Assembly (NCBI RefSeq): GCF_016858305.2
Contig: NZ_CP074436.1
Location: 2,128,001 to 2,192,000, forward strand
Reading direction: 5' to 3'
Source of the DNA: Polaribacter sp. Q13
GTDB taxonomy: Bacteria; Bacteroidota; Bacteroidia; Flavobacteriales; Flavobacteriaceae
Length of the DNA stretch: 64,000 nucleotides
Shown one piece after another: positions 25,690-34,750 of this stretch. The translations under genes were made by a program, and so were the position numbers. Under the pieces are notes generated by a model. The model worked only from the letters and a program-made list of their open reading frames with translations. It did no database searches and was not told where the DNA came from. Numbering within the stretch: position 1 is the first letter of the stretch; the number at the start of each line of letters is the position of its first letter.

Positions 25690-27873
25690 TTATTTAGTAA
25701 ATAGCAACTCTCTATATTTATTAAGTGGCCATAAATTATCGTCTACCATAGTTTCTAACTTATCGCAATTATAGCGTATTTGCTCGAAAAATGGTTTTAC
25801 TTTTTTACAATAATGTTCGGCACTTTTTAAGCCTTTAAGCTTGTTTGCTTTTCTGCGCTCGTCTACCATTTTGTTTACCAAAGAATTAATTTCGGTAATA
25901 TGATTGGAAATAATCATAATTAACTCAATTTGTTCTTTTGCAATGTTTTTGTAATCGCCTCCAAATATTTCTTTTAAATTTTTAGTATTTTCTAGTAAGG
26001 TATTTTGATAAATAATTGCTGTTGGCACTACACTATTTTTTGCCATATCTCCCAAAATTCTACTTTCTATTTGAATTTTTTTGGTATAATCTTCTAAATC
26101 TATTTCGTATCTAGCTTCTAGCTCTATACTATTCATCACCTTCATTTCTTCAAAGAGATCAATTACTTTTTTGGTAATTCTTACTTTTAAAGCTTCTGGT
26201 GTTGTTTTGTTATTACTTAATCCTCTTTTTTTGGCTTCTTTTTCCCAAGCTTCGCCATAACCATCGCCTTCAAAACGAATTAATTTAGAATCTTTAATAT
26301 ATTCTCTTAAAATATTAAATATAGCTTCGTCTTTTTTAAGACCTTTTTCATCTATTAAAGCATCTACTTCAATTTTAAATTCTTTTAATTGATTTGCAAC
26401 AATGGTATTTAAAACCGTCATTGGTTTGGCACAATTTGCCCAAGAACCTACAGCTCTAAATTCGAATTTATTTCCTGTAAATGCAAATGGTGATGTTCTG
26501 TTTCTATCTGTATTGTCTAATAATATTTCTGGTATTTTACCAATAATATTCAGTTTTAAATCTGTTTTTTCTTGTGGAGAAAGTTTCCCTTTGGTTACGT
26601 TCTCTAACTCATCTAAAACGGCCGATAATTGTTTACCAACAAAAACGGACATGATTGTTGGTGGTGCTTCTTTAGCTCCTAACCTATAATCATTACTAGC
26701 GGTTGCTACGGAAGACATTAACAATTCTTCATACGTGTAAACAGCCTTTATTGTGTTTACAAAAAAGGTTAAGAATTGCAAATTTTTCATGGGTGTTTTA
26801 CCCGGACTTAACAAATTTGTTCCGTTGTCTGAGGTTAAAGACCAGTTATTATGTTTACCCGAACCATTAATATCTTTAAAAGGTTTTTCATGAAACAAAA
26901 CTTTAAATCTGTGTCTTCGTGACACTTTTCCCATCACATCCATAAGCAAAGAATTGTGATCTACCGCTAAATTTGCTTCTTCAAAAATGGGTGCAATTTC
27001 GAACTGATTTGGTGCAACCTCATTATGTCTTGTTTTTACAGGAATGCCCAATAACATACATTCTTGTTCTAAATCTTGCATAAAACTCATTGCTCTAGCA
27101 GGAATAGTTCCAAAATAATGATCTCCTAATTGTTGCCCTTTTGCTGGTGTGTGCCCAATTAAAGTTCTGCCTGTAAATTGTAAATCTGGTCTAGATAGTA
27201 TTAAAGCATCATCTATTAAAAAGAATTCTTGCTCCCAACCTAAGGTTGCATTTACTTTATTCGCATTTTTATCAAAATATTTACAAACTGCAGTTGCATG
27301 TGTATCTATAGCTTGCAAAGCTCTTAATAATGGCGTTTTATTATCTAAGGCTTCCCCTGTATACGCTACAAATATCGTAGGAATACAAAGTGTAGATTCG
27401 TAAACAAAAGCGGGTGATGTTGGATCCCAAGCCGTGTAACCTCTTGCCTCAAACGTGTTTCTTATTCCACCATTAGGAAAACTAGAAGCACCTGGTTCTT
27501 GCTGAACCAACTGTTCTCCATCAAATTTTTCCATAGCCAAACCTCCGTTGATACATTCAAAAAAAGCATCGTGTTTTTCTGCCGTTGCACCTGTAAGAGG
27601 CTGAAACCAATGCGTATAATGCGTTGCTCCTTTAGACATTGCCCAATCTTTCATACTAACCGCAACCTGGTCTGCAATTTTACGATCTATTTTAGTTCCA
27701 ACATCAATTGCATTCATTACACTTTGGTAAGCTGCGTTCGTAAGGTACTGTTGCATAGCGTATTTATTAAATACATTTTGACCAAATAGTGTTGATCTTT
27801 TTTCAACTTGAAGTATTTTTAATGGACTTCTATGCAAGGTTTCTTGCAAAGCACTAAATCTAATCCTTGACAT
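25690..27873 (-). CDS. glnN: Glutamine synthetase type III
   Basis: A 727-residue GSIII, the large-subunit ammonium-assimilating enzyme typical of Bacteroidetes and some cyanobacteria, making Gln from Glu, NH3 and ATP. Visible catalytic stretches include GWEQEFFLID (metal glutamates), NEVAPNQFEIAP, FKDINGSGKHNNWS (ATP binding) and NRTSPFAFTGNKFEFRAVGS. The length is in the usual 690-730 range. Its -7 box lies 36 bp upstream in the region shared with the divergent GSII gene. Confidence 0.95.
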   Translation of the reverse strand: MSRIRFSALQETLHRSPLKILQVEKRSTLFGQNVFNKYAMQQYLTNAAYQSVMNAIDVGTKIDRKIADQVAVSMKDWAMSKGATHYTHWFQPLTGATAEKHDAFFECINGGLAMEKFDGEQLVQQEPGASSFPNGGIRNTFEARGYTAWDPTSPAFVYESTLCIPTIFVAYTGEALDNKTPLLRALQAIDTHATAVCKYFDKNANKVNATLGWEQEFFLIDDALILSRPDLQFTGRTLIGHTPAKGQQLGDHYFGTIPARAMSFMQDLEQECMLLGIPVKTRHNEVAPNQFEIAPIFEEANLAVDHNSLLMDVMGKVSRRHRFKVLFHEKPFKDINGSGKHNNWSLTSDNGTNLLSPGKTPMKNLQFLTFFVNTIKAVYTYEELLMSSVATASNDYRLGAKEAPPTIMSVFVGKQLSAVLDELENVTKGKLSPQEKTDLKLNIIGKIPEILLDNTDRNRTSPFAFTGNKFEFRAVGSWANCAKPMTVLNTIVANQLKEFKIEVDALIDEKGLKKDEAIFNILREYIKDSKLIRFEGDGYGEAWEKEAKKRGLSNNKTTPEALKVRITKKVIDLFEEMKVMNSIELEARYEIDLEDYTKKIQIESRILGDMAKNSVVPTAIIYQNTLLENTKNLKEIFGGDYKNIAKEQIELIMIISNHITEINSLVNKMVDERRKANKLKGLKSAEHYCKKVKPFFEQIRYNCDKLETMVDDNLWPLNKYRELLFTK

Positions 27874-27908
27874 ATTATGAAAATTTTCTGCTTATTTTTA
27901 ACTTTAAA

Positions 27909-27916
27909 CAAATATA
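27909..27916 (-). promoter_or_regulatory. -7 promoter box of glnN
   Basis: Minus strand reads TATATTTG, an exact TAnnTTTG, 36 bp before the GSIII start. Confidence 0.55.
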
Positions 27917-27927
27917 CCCTTTAAAAA

Positions 27928-27973
27928 TTAGGGATAAAATTATTCTTTATTGATTTTAAACATTTTACCCCTC
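27928..27973. promoter_or_regulatory. Inverted pair of (A)GGGnTAAAAT motifs between the two glutamine synthetases
   Basis: TTAGGGATAAAAT (27928-27940) and CATTTTACCCCTC (27961-27973) form an imperfect dyad between divergent glnN and GSII. The right half is the same as a motif upstream of csgA. It could be a shared operator for a nitrogen- or stress-responsive regulator. Confidence 0.4.
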
Positions 27974-28041
27974 TTTTTTTTGATATCTGATGAAAATAAT
28001 TGATTTTTGTAAAAGAAACATCACATAAACACTAAAATATT

Positions 28042-29058
28042 ATGGCAAAGATTAAATTAGAATACATTTGGTTAGATGGGTATTTTCCTACTCAAAACCT
28101 TAGAAGTAAAACGAAAGTTGAAGAACATGAAGACTTTAAAGGGACTATTGAAGAATTAGGCCTTTGGTCATTTGATGGTTCATCTACAAAACAAGCTTCA
28201 GGAGGTGCTTCTGACTGTATTTTAAAACCAGTTGCTATCTATCCAGATCCACAAAGAAGAAATGGATATTTGGTTATGAATGAAGTAATGAATGCTGATG
28301 GAACTCCACACGAGTCTAACGCACGTGCTACTATTGAAGATGATGATAACGATTTCTGGTTCGGTTTTGAACAAGAATACTTTATAATGGATACAAGTAC
28401 AGATTTACCATTAGGTTTCCCAAGAGGTGGTTACCCAGCTCCACAAGGAATGTACTATTGTTCTGTTGGTGGTAAAAATACTCACGGACGTGATTTCGTA
28501 GAAGAGCATGCAGATATATGTATTGATGCTGGTTTAAACTTTGAAGGAATTAACCAAGAAGTTGCATCTGGACAATGGGAATACCAATTGTTTGCAAAAG
28601 GAGCTAAAAAGGCAGGAGATGAGATTTGGATTTCTAGATACCTATTAGACCGTTTAACTGAAGGTAGAGGAATGTACATTGAGTACCATCCAAAACCATT
28701 AGGAGACACTGATTGGAATGGATCTGGAATGCATGCTAACTTCTCTAATTCAATATTAAGAGAATGTGGTTCTAAAGATAAGTACATCGAAATTTGTGAA
28801 GCTTTCCGTCCAGTAGTAAAAGAACACATTGAAATTTATGGTGAGTTTAACGACCAACGTTTAACTGGTAAGCATGAAACTGCTGCAATCACTGATTTCT
28901 CTTGGGGTGTTTCTGATAGAGGAGCATCAATCCGTATTCCAATTATCGTTGTAGAAAAAGGATACAAAGGATGGCTAGAAGATAGAAGACCATCTTCAAA
29001 CGCAGATCCATATAAAGTTGCTGCAAGAATTATTAAAACTGTAAAACCAGTTAAATAA
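28042..29058 (+). CDS. Glutamine synthetase type II (eukaryote-like)
   Basis: A 338-residue beta-Grasp glutamine synthetase of the small type II class. The N-terminal half has EYIWLDGYFPTQNLRSKTK and LWSFDGSSTKQA, and the catalytic domain shows WFGFEQEYF, GINQEVASGQWEYQ and DWNGSGMHANFSNS, then TGKHETAAI and RGASIRIP. The C-terminal RRPSSNADPY is the family signature. Having both GSIII and GSII in a divergent pair allows different regulation of two ammonia-assimilating enzymes. A strong terminator follows. Confidence 0.93.
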   Translation: MAKIKLEYIWLDGYFPTQNLRSKTKVEEHEDFKGTIEELGLWSFDGSSTKQASGGASDCILKPVAIYPDPQRRNGYLVMNEVMNADGTPHESNARATIEDDDNDFWFGFEQEYFIMDTSTDLPLGFPRGGYPAPQGMYYCSVGGKNTHGRDFVEEHADICIDAGLNFEGINQEVASGQWEYQLFAKGAKKAGDEIWISRYLLDRLTEGRGMYIEYHPKPLGDTDWNGSGMHANFSNSILRECGSKDKYIEICEAFRPVVKEHIEIYGEFNDQRLTGKHETAAITDFSWGVSDRGASIRIPIIVVEKGYKGWLEDRRPSSNADPYKVAARIIKTVKPVK

Positions 29059-29085
29059 TCTTACTACTTTTAGTAAAATATAAAG

Positions 29086-29120
29086 AGGTCGTCTAAATTA
29101 TTTTTAGACGACCTTTTATT
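29086..29120 (+). terminator. Terminator of the GSII gene
   Basis: Arms AGGTCGTCTAAA (29086-29097) and TTTAGACGACCT (29103-29114), perfect 12-bp stem, followed by a T-rich tract. Confidence 0.88.
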
Positions 29121-29502
29121 TTTTTATTATTTTTAGATTATGAATCAACAACCTCAAACTAAGAGCACCAGATAAGCTTTCTAAACACCTATTTTCACTT
29201 ATAGAAAAGCCTACAGGAATTAAACCCTTGGATATCTACCTTTGATTAAAATTATCAACAAATTCTATTGGTTGATAATTTGAAGTTCCACTCTACTTAT
29301 TAGAAATCCTCTAAAGACCAATTATCTGTCTAATGTAAAACACAGTAAAGAGACGAACAGAATGCTTCCCTAGAGCAAAATAATCATACCTAAAGAGAGA
29401 AGACTCTATAGATACTAACGATAGATTTTCTAAATAACCTGACTTTTCACACCCATAAAACCCCAAATCAATACTTTTTTTTTTAAAAAAAATTATAATC
29501 AC
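29121..29502. other. Non-coding interval, nothing identified
   Basis: About 380 bp between the GSII terminator and the pdhB terminator. No credible gene or RNA was found; a 63-codon frame on the minus strand is not protein-like. Confidence 0.4.
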
Positions 29503-29542
29503 AAAAAAAAAGAGACGGTCTTTTTAGACAGCCTCTTTTTTT
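29503..29542. terminator. Terminator serving pdhB
   Basis: GAGACGGTCT (29511-29520) and AGACAGCCTC (29526-29535) pair with two mismatches around a TTTT loop. A and T tracts flank the stem, so it can end minus-strand transcription from pdhB and residual + strand readthrough. Confidence 0.65.
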
Positions 29543-29565
29543 AAAATTTTATAGAAGTAATTTTT

Positions 29566-30546
29566 TTACTTTATATACAATACTTCTTTTACTGCTTTTA
29601 TTACGTCTTTGTAATTAGGTATCCAAGTTTCTAATAATACAGGAGAATATGGAGCAGGTGTATCTGCTGTTGTAATTCTTTTTATTGGAGCATCTAAATA
29701 ATCAAAAGCTTCATCTTGCACTCTGTATGTAATTTCTGTAGAAATACTTGCAAATGGCCAAGATTCTTCTAAGATAATTAATCTGTTAGTCTTTTTTACT
29801 GAAGTTATAATAGCAGCATGATCCATAGGACGCACTGTTCTTAAATCAATAATTTCAACAGAAATATTTTCTTTGGCTAATTCATCTGCAGCAGTATAAG
29901 CTTCTTTTATAATTTTTCCGAAAGAAACAATAGTTACATCTGTTCCAACTCTTTTTATGTCTGCAACTCCAATAGGGATAATATATTCTCCTTCTGGGAT
30001 TTCCATCTTGTCTCCATACATTTGTTCAGACTCCATAAAAATAACCGGATCGTCATCTCTAATTGCCGCTTTTAATAAACCTTTTGCATCATAAGGATTA
30101 GAAGGTATAACTACTTTTAAACCTGGTGTGTTTGCAAACCAGTTTTCAAATGCTTGTGAGTGTGTTGCTCCTAATTGACCAGCAGAACCCGTTGGACCTC
30201 TAAAAACAATAGGACAATTAAATTGTCCGCCAGACATTTGTCTAATTTTTGCAGCATTATTTATAATTTGATCAATACCAACCAAAGAGAAATTAAAAGT
30301 CATATACTCTACAATTGGCCTAAGACCATTCATAGCAGAACCTACTGCAACTCCAGCAAAACCAAGTTCAGCAATAGGTGTATCTATAACACGTTTTGCA
30401 CCAAACTCATCTAACATACCTTTAGATGCTTTGTAAGCACCATTATATTCTGCAACTTCTTCGCCCATTAAATAAATGCTTTCATCTCTGCGCATTTCTT
30501 CACTCATTGCCTCACAAATTGCCTCTCTGAATTGAACTGTTTTCAT
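29566..30546 (-). CDS. pdhB: Pyruvate dehydrogenase E1 component, beta subunit
   Basis: The C-terminal half of the thiamine-diphosphate E1 heterotetramer that decarboxylates pyruvate and acetylates lipoyl-E2. 326 residues. Recognised stretches are REAICEAMSEEMRRD, MGEEVAEYNGAYK, the TPIAELGFAGVAVG region and FRGPTGSAGQLGATHSQ. The alpha subunit and E2 are not adjacent in this window. A -7 box lies 33 bp upstream. Paralogues for branched-chain 2-oxoacids exist, but the sequence fits pyruvate E1 beta best. Confidence 0.9.
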   Translation of the reverse strand: MKTVQFREAICEAMSEEMRRDESIYLMGEEVAEYNGAYKASKGMLDEFGAKRVIDTPIAELGFAGVAVGSAMNGLRPIVEYMTFNFSLVGIDQIINNAAKIRQMSGGQFNCPIVFRGPTGSAGQLGATHSQAFENWFANTPGLKVVIPSNPYDAKGLLKAAIRDDDPVIFMESEQMYGDKMEIPEGEYIIPIGVADIKRVGTDVTIVSFGKIIKEAYTAADELAKENISVEIIDLRTVRPMDHAAIITSVKKTNRLIILEESWPFASISTEITYRVQDEAFDYLDAPIKRITTADTPAPYSPVLLETWIPNYKDVIKAVKEVLYIK

Positions 30547-30578
30547 CTAGTATTAATTGTAATTAATAATTATAGACG

Positions 30579-30586
30579 CAAAAGTA
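30579..30586 (-). promoter_or_regulatory. -7 promoter box of pdhB
   Basis: Minus strand reads TACTTTTG, an exact TAnnTTTG, 33 bp before the ATG. Confidence 0.55.
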
Positions 30587-30643
30587 AGGAAATTATGAGT
30601 AAAATAAATGTACTTTTATTGCAAATTAAAATAATTTACTATT

Positions 30644-31798
30644 TTGGTCAAAATATCTTTTTTCTGTGGTAAACAAAAGTTATTATTATTTGTTTATTTA
30701 CTTGTTAACACGCTGTTTGTACTAAAATATGGCGCTAGACTTTCTTATATTTCTAACTATCTATTATGTTTCTTATATGCGCTTGTTTGTATGTCTGTTT
30801 TTATAGGAATTCATAAACTAAAATTATATTTTAATAAGCTAAAAAAATTTAATAGTTATTTTATATTCTTTTCTGTATTTATTTTTCTTTTTCTCCTTTT
30901 CATCAACTTAAGTATTGATGGATATTCATTAAATGTAGACAGATGGTCTGCAATGGAAATTGGTATAAAAAGCTTACTAGAAGGCAAATACCCATATGCC
31001 GTTTTAGATCATTTAGGTAATACCACATCTAATTTCCCTGGCCTATTCTACTTAGGACTTCCATTTTATCTTTTAGGAGACGTAGGCCTACTACAACCCT
31101 TTACTTTGTTACTATTATTATTTTTTTTGTTTAGACTAAAAATAGAAAATTACCAAAAAGTTATTGTACTAGCTTTGTTATTATTTGCTCCAGCATATTA
31201 TTGGGAAATAATTGTAAAAAGTGATTTTATGAGTAATAGCATTTTACTCTTATTATTTATTTCAACCTGGAGCAGTAAATTTGGAAAAGATATTTTTAAA
31301 AAAGGAATATTCTTAGCAATTATTTCTGCTTTTTTTGTATCAACAAGAGGTACTGTAATCATTCCACTAACGTTATTTTTATTTTCATCATTTATAAAAA
31401 CAACAACCTATAAAAAAGTATTATTTTCTTCAGTTTTTATAATATCTCTAGTATTAATTTCTTTACCTATTTTTATAAACTTACCAAATTTTGATTTTAT
31501 AATTGAACACAATCCGTTTAATCATCAAACAAGATATGCTCCTCAATTTTTAATAATTACAGCATTAATAATACCTTTTATTTTATCTTTTAAAATAAGC
31601 AAAACAAGCGATGTTTTTCTATATACCATATACATTTTAGGTGGACTGGTGGGTATTTCTTTTATTCTTAATTGCATAGAAGAAGGTTTTGATCAAAATA
31701 TTTATGGAAACTTGTTCGACCTCTCCTATCTTTCAATTGTGCTACCGTTTATCCTTTTTTATTTAATGGAAGAATATCAAAATATAAAATTAAACTAA
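30644..31798 (+). CDS. Polytopic membrane protein, possible GT-C glycosyltransferase
   Basis: A protein of up to 384 residues with about ten hydrophobic segments. A luminal-type loop after the second or third helix has VDRWSAMEIGIKSLLEGKYPY and NFPGLFYLGLPF, resembling mannosyl/arabinosyl-type GT-C proteins in which a first-loop acidic residue is catalytic. The start is uncertain: no ATG occurs before residue 31, and the TTG at 30644 gives the longest frame. It stands alone between pdhB and the etf genes and ends in a perfect palindrome that looks like its terminator. Confidence 0.6.
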   Translation: MVKISFFCGKQKLLLFVYLLVNTLFVLKYGARLSYISNYLLCFLYALVCMSVFIGIHKLKLYFNKLKKFNSYFIFFSVFIFLFLLFINLSIDGYSLNVDRWSAMEIGIKSLLEGKYPYAVLDHLGNTTSNFPGLFYLGLPFYLLGDVGLLQPFTLLLLLFFLFRLKIENYQKVIVLALLLFAPAYYWEIIVKSDFMSNSILLLLFISTWSSKFGKDIFKKGIFLAIISAFFVSTRGTVIIPLTLFLFSSFIKTTTYKKVLFSSVFIISLVLISLPIFINLPNFDFIIEHNPFNHQTRYAPQFLIITALIIPFILSFKISKTSDVFLYTIYILGGLVGISFILNCIEEGFDQNIYGNLFDLSYLSIVLPFILFYLMEEYQNIKLN

Positions 31799-31813
31799 AA
31801 GTTAAATAATTAA

Positions 31814-31843
31814 AAAAAATACTATGCATGCATAGTATTTTTT
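31814..31843. terminator. Perfect 30-bp palindrome, probable terminator
   Basis: A palindrome centred between 31828 and 31829 reads AAAAATACTATGCAT followed by its complement, with no loop. The 3' half ends in T, 15 bp after the membrane-protein stop, so it probably acts as a Rho-independent terminator in both directions. Confidence 0.55.
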
Positions 31844-31894
31844 AAAAAAATTACGTATTTTCGTTCCCGATAAAAAGTATAAAAATAAAATTTT

Positions 31895-32641
31895 ATGAAA
31901 ATATTGGTTTGTATTAGTCACGTTCCTGATACCACATCTAAAATTAATTTTGCAGAAAACGATACAAAGTTTGATACAAATGGAGTTCAGTTTGTAATTA
32001 ACCCTTATGATGAGTTTTGCTTAACTAGAGCCATGTGGTTTAAAGAAAAACAAGGAGCTTCTGTAACAATTGTAAATGTTGGTGGGGCAGAAACAGAACC
32101 TACATTGCGTAAAGCCTTAGCAATAGGAGCAGATAATGCAATTCGAGTAAATGTAAATCCTACAGACGGGTTTCAAGTAGCAAAAGAATTAGCTGCCGTT
32201 GTAAAAAGTGGCGCGTATGATTTAGTATTGGCAGGAAAAGAATCTGCAGATTATAATGGTCAAATGGTTCCAGGAATGTTAGCAACTTTAACCGATTTTA
32301 ATTTTATAAACGGTTGTGTTGGTATAGAAGTAGACGGCACAAATGTTTCTGTACAAAGAGAAATTGATGGAGGTAACGAAACTTTATCTACCAATTTACC
32401 TTTAGTTATTGGAGGTCAAAAAGGAGTTGTAGAAGAAAAAGATTTGCGCATACCAAATATGCGTGGAATTATGATGGCTCGTAAAAAACCTTTACAAGTT
32501 ATAGAAGCTGTTGGTGCAGAAGCATCCACAACTATTCAATCTTTTGAAAAATTAGCACCAAAAGGAGCCGTAAAATTAGTAGACGCAGACAATGTAGATG
32601 AGTTAATTAGCTTATTACATAATGAAGCAAAAGTGATTTAA
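31895..32641 (+). CDS. etfB: Electron transfer flavoprotein, beta subunit
   Basis: A 248-residue ETF beta subunit, binding AMP and pairing with the alpha subunit to carry electrons from acyl-CoA dehydrogenases to the quinone pool. It opens with MKILVCISHVPDT and has VINPYDEFCLTRA, LAGKESADYNGQMVPGMLA and the segment IMMARKKPL near the ETF-docking loop. The alpha gene follows in the same direction after a 203-bp gap holding repeats, so the two may be cotranscribed despite the spacing. Confidence 0.95.
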   Translation: MKILVCISHVPDTTSKINFAENDTKFDTNGVQFVINPYDEFCLTRAMWFKEKQGASVTIVNVGGAETEPTLRKALAIGADNAIRVNVNPTDGFQVAKELAAVVKSGAYDLVLAGKESADYNGQMVPGMLATLTDFNFINGCVGIEVDGTNVSVQREIDGGNETLSTNLPLVIGGQKGVVEEKDLRIPNMRGIMMARKKPLQVIEAVGAEASTTIQSFEKLAPKGAVKLVDADNVDELISLLHNEAKVI

Positions 32642-32653
32642 TCAGAGATTAAA

Positions 32654-32775
32654 TCATTCTGAACTTGTTTCAGAATCTATAAAAAAAAGTGTAACTGTTT
32701 AAGCGTTGAATTGTGTAACTGTAAAAGTTACAATCCAACAATTACACGATTAAACAAATACACATTTAAACAATT
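32654..32775. repeat. Short inverted-repeat elements between etfB and etfA
   Basis: ATTCTGA and TCAGAAT around ACTTGTT (32655-32675) form a hairpin of a type common in Flavobacteria. After it lie GTGTAACTG, CAATTACAC and TAAACAA units (32690-32773) that match the repeat in front of thyA and resemble a block in front of dnaE. No open frame is associated. Confidence 0.5.
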
Positions 32776-32844
32776 TTAAAAAAAATAATTTGTTGGTATA
32801 GGAAACTAAAAACTATATACTAACAACTAAAAACTATATATAAT

Positions 32845-33801
32845 ATGTCTGTTTTAGTTTTTGCCGAATCATCGGAAGGAAAATTTAAGAAAACTGCTTT
32901 AGAAGTAGTTTCATATGGAAAAAAAGTTGCAGAACAATTAGGTACTAATGTTGTTGCATTAACAATAAACGCAAGCGATTCATCAGAATTATATACCTAC
33001 GGAGCAGAAAAAGTAGTTTCCGTAACTAACGATGCTTTAAATACATTTAACGCAAAACAATATGCAGCTGTAGTTACAGAAGTAGCAAAAGCACAAAATG
33101 CAACAGTTGTAGTTGTAGATTCTAGTATAGATGGTTTGTATATAGCACCAATTGTAGCTGTAAACTTAGAGGCAGGTTGTGTTTCTAATGTTGTAGCTGC
33201 ACCATCAAACACCAATCCGTTTACTGTAAAAAGAAAAACTTTTTCTAACAAAGCCCTTTCAAACACCGTAATTTCTACGGATCATAAGGTTATCGGACTT
33301 GCAAAAAATTCTTTTGGAATTCATGAAAATGTTGTTGCAGGTACTACAGAAACTTTTGAAGCTACGATTGTAGCATCTAAAGTAAAATCAGAAAAAGTAG
33401 AAAGAGTTACTGGCAAAGTAACCATTGCAGATGCAGATATTGTTGTTTCTGGCGGTAGAGGTTTAAAAGGACCAGAAAACTGGGGCATGATAGAAGAATT
33501 AGCCAGTATTTTAGGTGCTGCAACAGCATGTTCTAAACCCGTTTCAGATTTAGGATGGCGTCCACACTCAGAACACGTTGGGCAAACAGGTAAACCTGTA
33601 GCAGCCAATTTATATATTGCCATTGGTATTTCTGGAGCAATTCAGCATTTGGCAGGAATCAACGCATCCAAGGTAAAAGTTGTAATTAACACAGACCCAG
33701 AAGCACCGTTTTTTAAAGCGGCAGATTATGGTATTGTTGGTGATGCTTTTGAAGTTGTACCAAAACTAATCGAAAAATTAAAAGCTTTTAAAGCGTCTTA
33801 A
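32845..33801 (+). CDS. etfA: Electron transfer flavoprotein, alpha subunit
   Basis: A 318-residue ETF alpha subunit carrying the FAD. The C-terminal FAD domain shows SGGRGLKGPENW, GAATACSKPVSDLGW, HSEHVGQTGKPVAANLYI and IGISGAIQHLAGI. With etfB it forms the heterodimer that feeds electrons from fatty-acid and amino-acid oxidation to the membrane. A strong terminator and a larger dispersed repeat follow. Confidence 0.95.
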   Translation: MSVLVFAESSEGKFKKTALEVVSYGKKVAEQLGTNVVALTINASDSSELYTYGAEKVVSVTNDALNTFNAKQYAAVVTEVAKAQNATVVVVDSSIDGLYIAPIVAVNLEAGCVSNVVAAPSNTNPFTVKRKTFSNKALSNTVISTDHKVIGLAKNSFGIHENVVAGTTETFEATIVASKVKSEKVERVTGKVTIADADIVVSGGRGLKGPENWGMIEELASILGAATACSKPVSDLGWRPHSEHVGQTGKPVAANLYIAIGISGAIQHLAGINASKVKVVINTDPEAPFFKAADYGIVGDAFEVVPKLIEKLKAFKAS

Positions 33802-33809
33802 AATCTTTT

Positions 33810-33993
33810 GGGCGTGCCCAAATTATTTAAAGTATATTCTTAGAAACTTATCAGAAGTAAAATTTTGATAAGTTTTTTTTATCAACTTTTATCAAAACCA
33901 AAATAATTTCGTCAGGCTTTTCGCACTCGCTTTTTTATTTTAAAAGAAAAATAAAAAGAGCTCAAACAGTTGCTTCAATCCTTCACGCAATAG
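33810..33993. repeat. Dispersed non-coding repeat, copy 1
   Basis: Begins with GGGCGTGCCC (33810-33819), then GTCAGGCTTTTCGCACTCGC near 33911, AGAGCTCAAACA near 33958 and CAATCCTTCACGCAAT near 33977. The same blocks in the same order occur at 55806-55895, and in reverse at 63222-63071. The interior of this copy contains the etfA terminator hairpin. Confidence 0.65.
33844..33881 (+). terminator. Terminator of etfA
   Basis: Arms AAACTTATCA (33844-33853) and TGATAAGTTT (33866-33875), followed by a run of T. It lies inside the repeat element. Confidence 0.75.
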
Positions 33994-34121
33994 TAATTGT
34001 CACTTTTTAAAGAAATATCAGTATTAACCTATTATTTTTATTAAATTGTGCCCTCTAAAAAGTTTGTAAAAATAACTTCAAAAAATTTTACATTTTTTTT
34101 TAGATTTACGTAAATAAATTT

Positions 34122-34733
34122 ATGAGTTTAATACAATTAACTATAAAAGGTATTTCTTACAGTCAAACTCAAAGCGGTGCTTATGCGTTGGTTTTAAGCG
34201 AAATGGAAGGTACAAGAACTTTACCTATTATTATTGGAGCCTTCGAAGCACAATCTATTGCCATTGCTTTAGAAACAGAAATTAGACCTCCAAGACCACT
34301 TACACACGATTTATTTAAAACATTTTCAGACCGTTTTTCTGTCAAAGTAAAAGAAGTAATTATCCATAAATTAGTAGATGGTGTATTTTTTTCTAGCTTA
34401 GTTTGTGAAAAAGACGGTGTAGAAGAAATCTTAGATGCAAGAACATCAGATGCAATTGCTATAGCTGTTCGTTTTCAGGCACCAATATATACTTATGAAA
34501 ATATTTTAGAAAAAGCAGGTATTTTTCTAAAGATAGAAGAAGAATTTGGTATTGAAGATACTTTAGAATCTGAAGAAGACTCTTTAGATTTAGATGCGTT
34601 AATCATTAAAAAAGAAGCTTCTTTTTCTGCTGTAAGTTTAAAAGAGCTTCATGAACAATTAGATAGTGCAGTTTCTGATGAAAATTACGAATTAGCTGCA
34701 AAAATTAGAGACGAAATTAGTAAACGCTCTTAA
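34122..34733 (+). CDS. Bifunctional nuclease-family (DUF151) protein with UVR motif
   Basis: A 203-residue protein. The BFN/DUF151 domain covers residues 5-135, with GAYALVLSEMEGTRTLPIIIG and ILDARTSDAIAIAVRFQAPI, and a UVR-type helical pair sits at the C-terminus (about 168-203, LHEQLDSAVSDENYELAAKI). The family includes an archaeal or plant DNase/RNase homologue; function in Bacteroidetes is unproven. It lies 18 bp before nupC, so the two form an operon, perhaps linking nucleic-acid breakdown with nucleoside uptake. Confidence 0.85.
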   Translation: MSLIQLTIKGISYSQTQSGAYALVLSEMEGTRTLPIIIGAFEAQSIAIALETEIRPPRPLTHDLFKTFSDRFSVKVKEVIIHKLVDGVFFSSLVCEKDGVEEILDARTSDAIAIAVRFQAPIYTYENILEKAGIFLKIEEEFGIEDTLESEEDSLDLDALIIKKEASFSAVSLKELHEQLDSAVSDENYELAAKIRDEISKRS

Positions 34734-34750
34734 TATTATTAGTACACATT

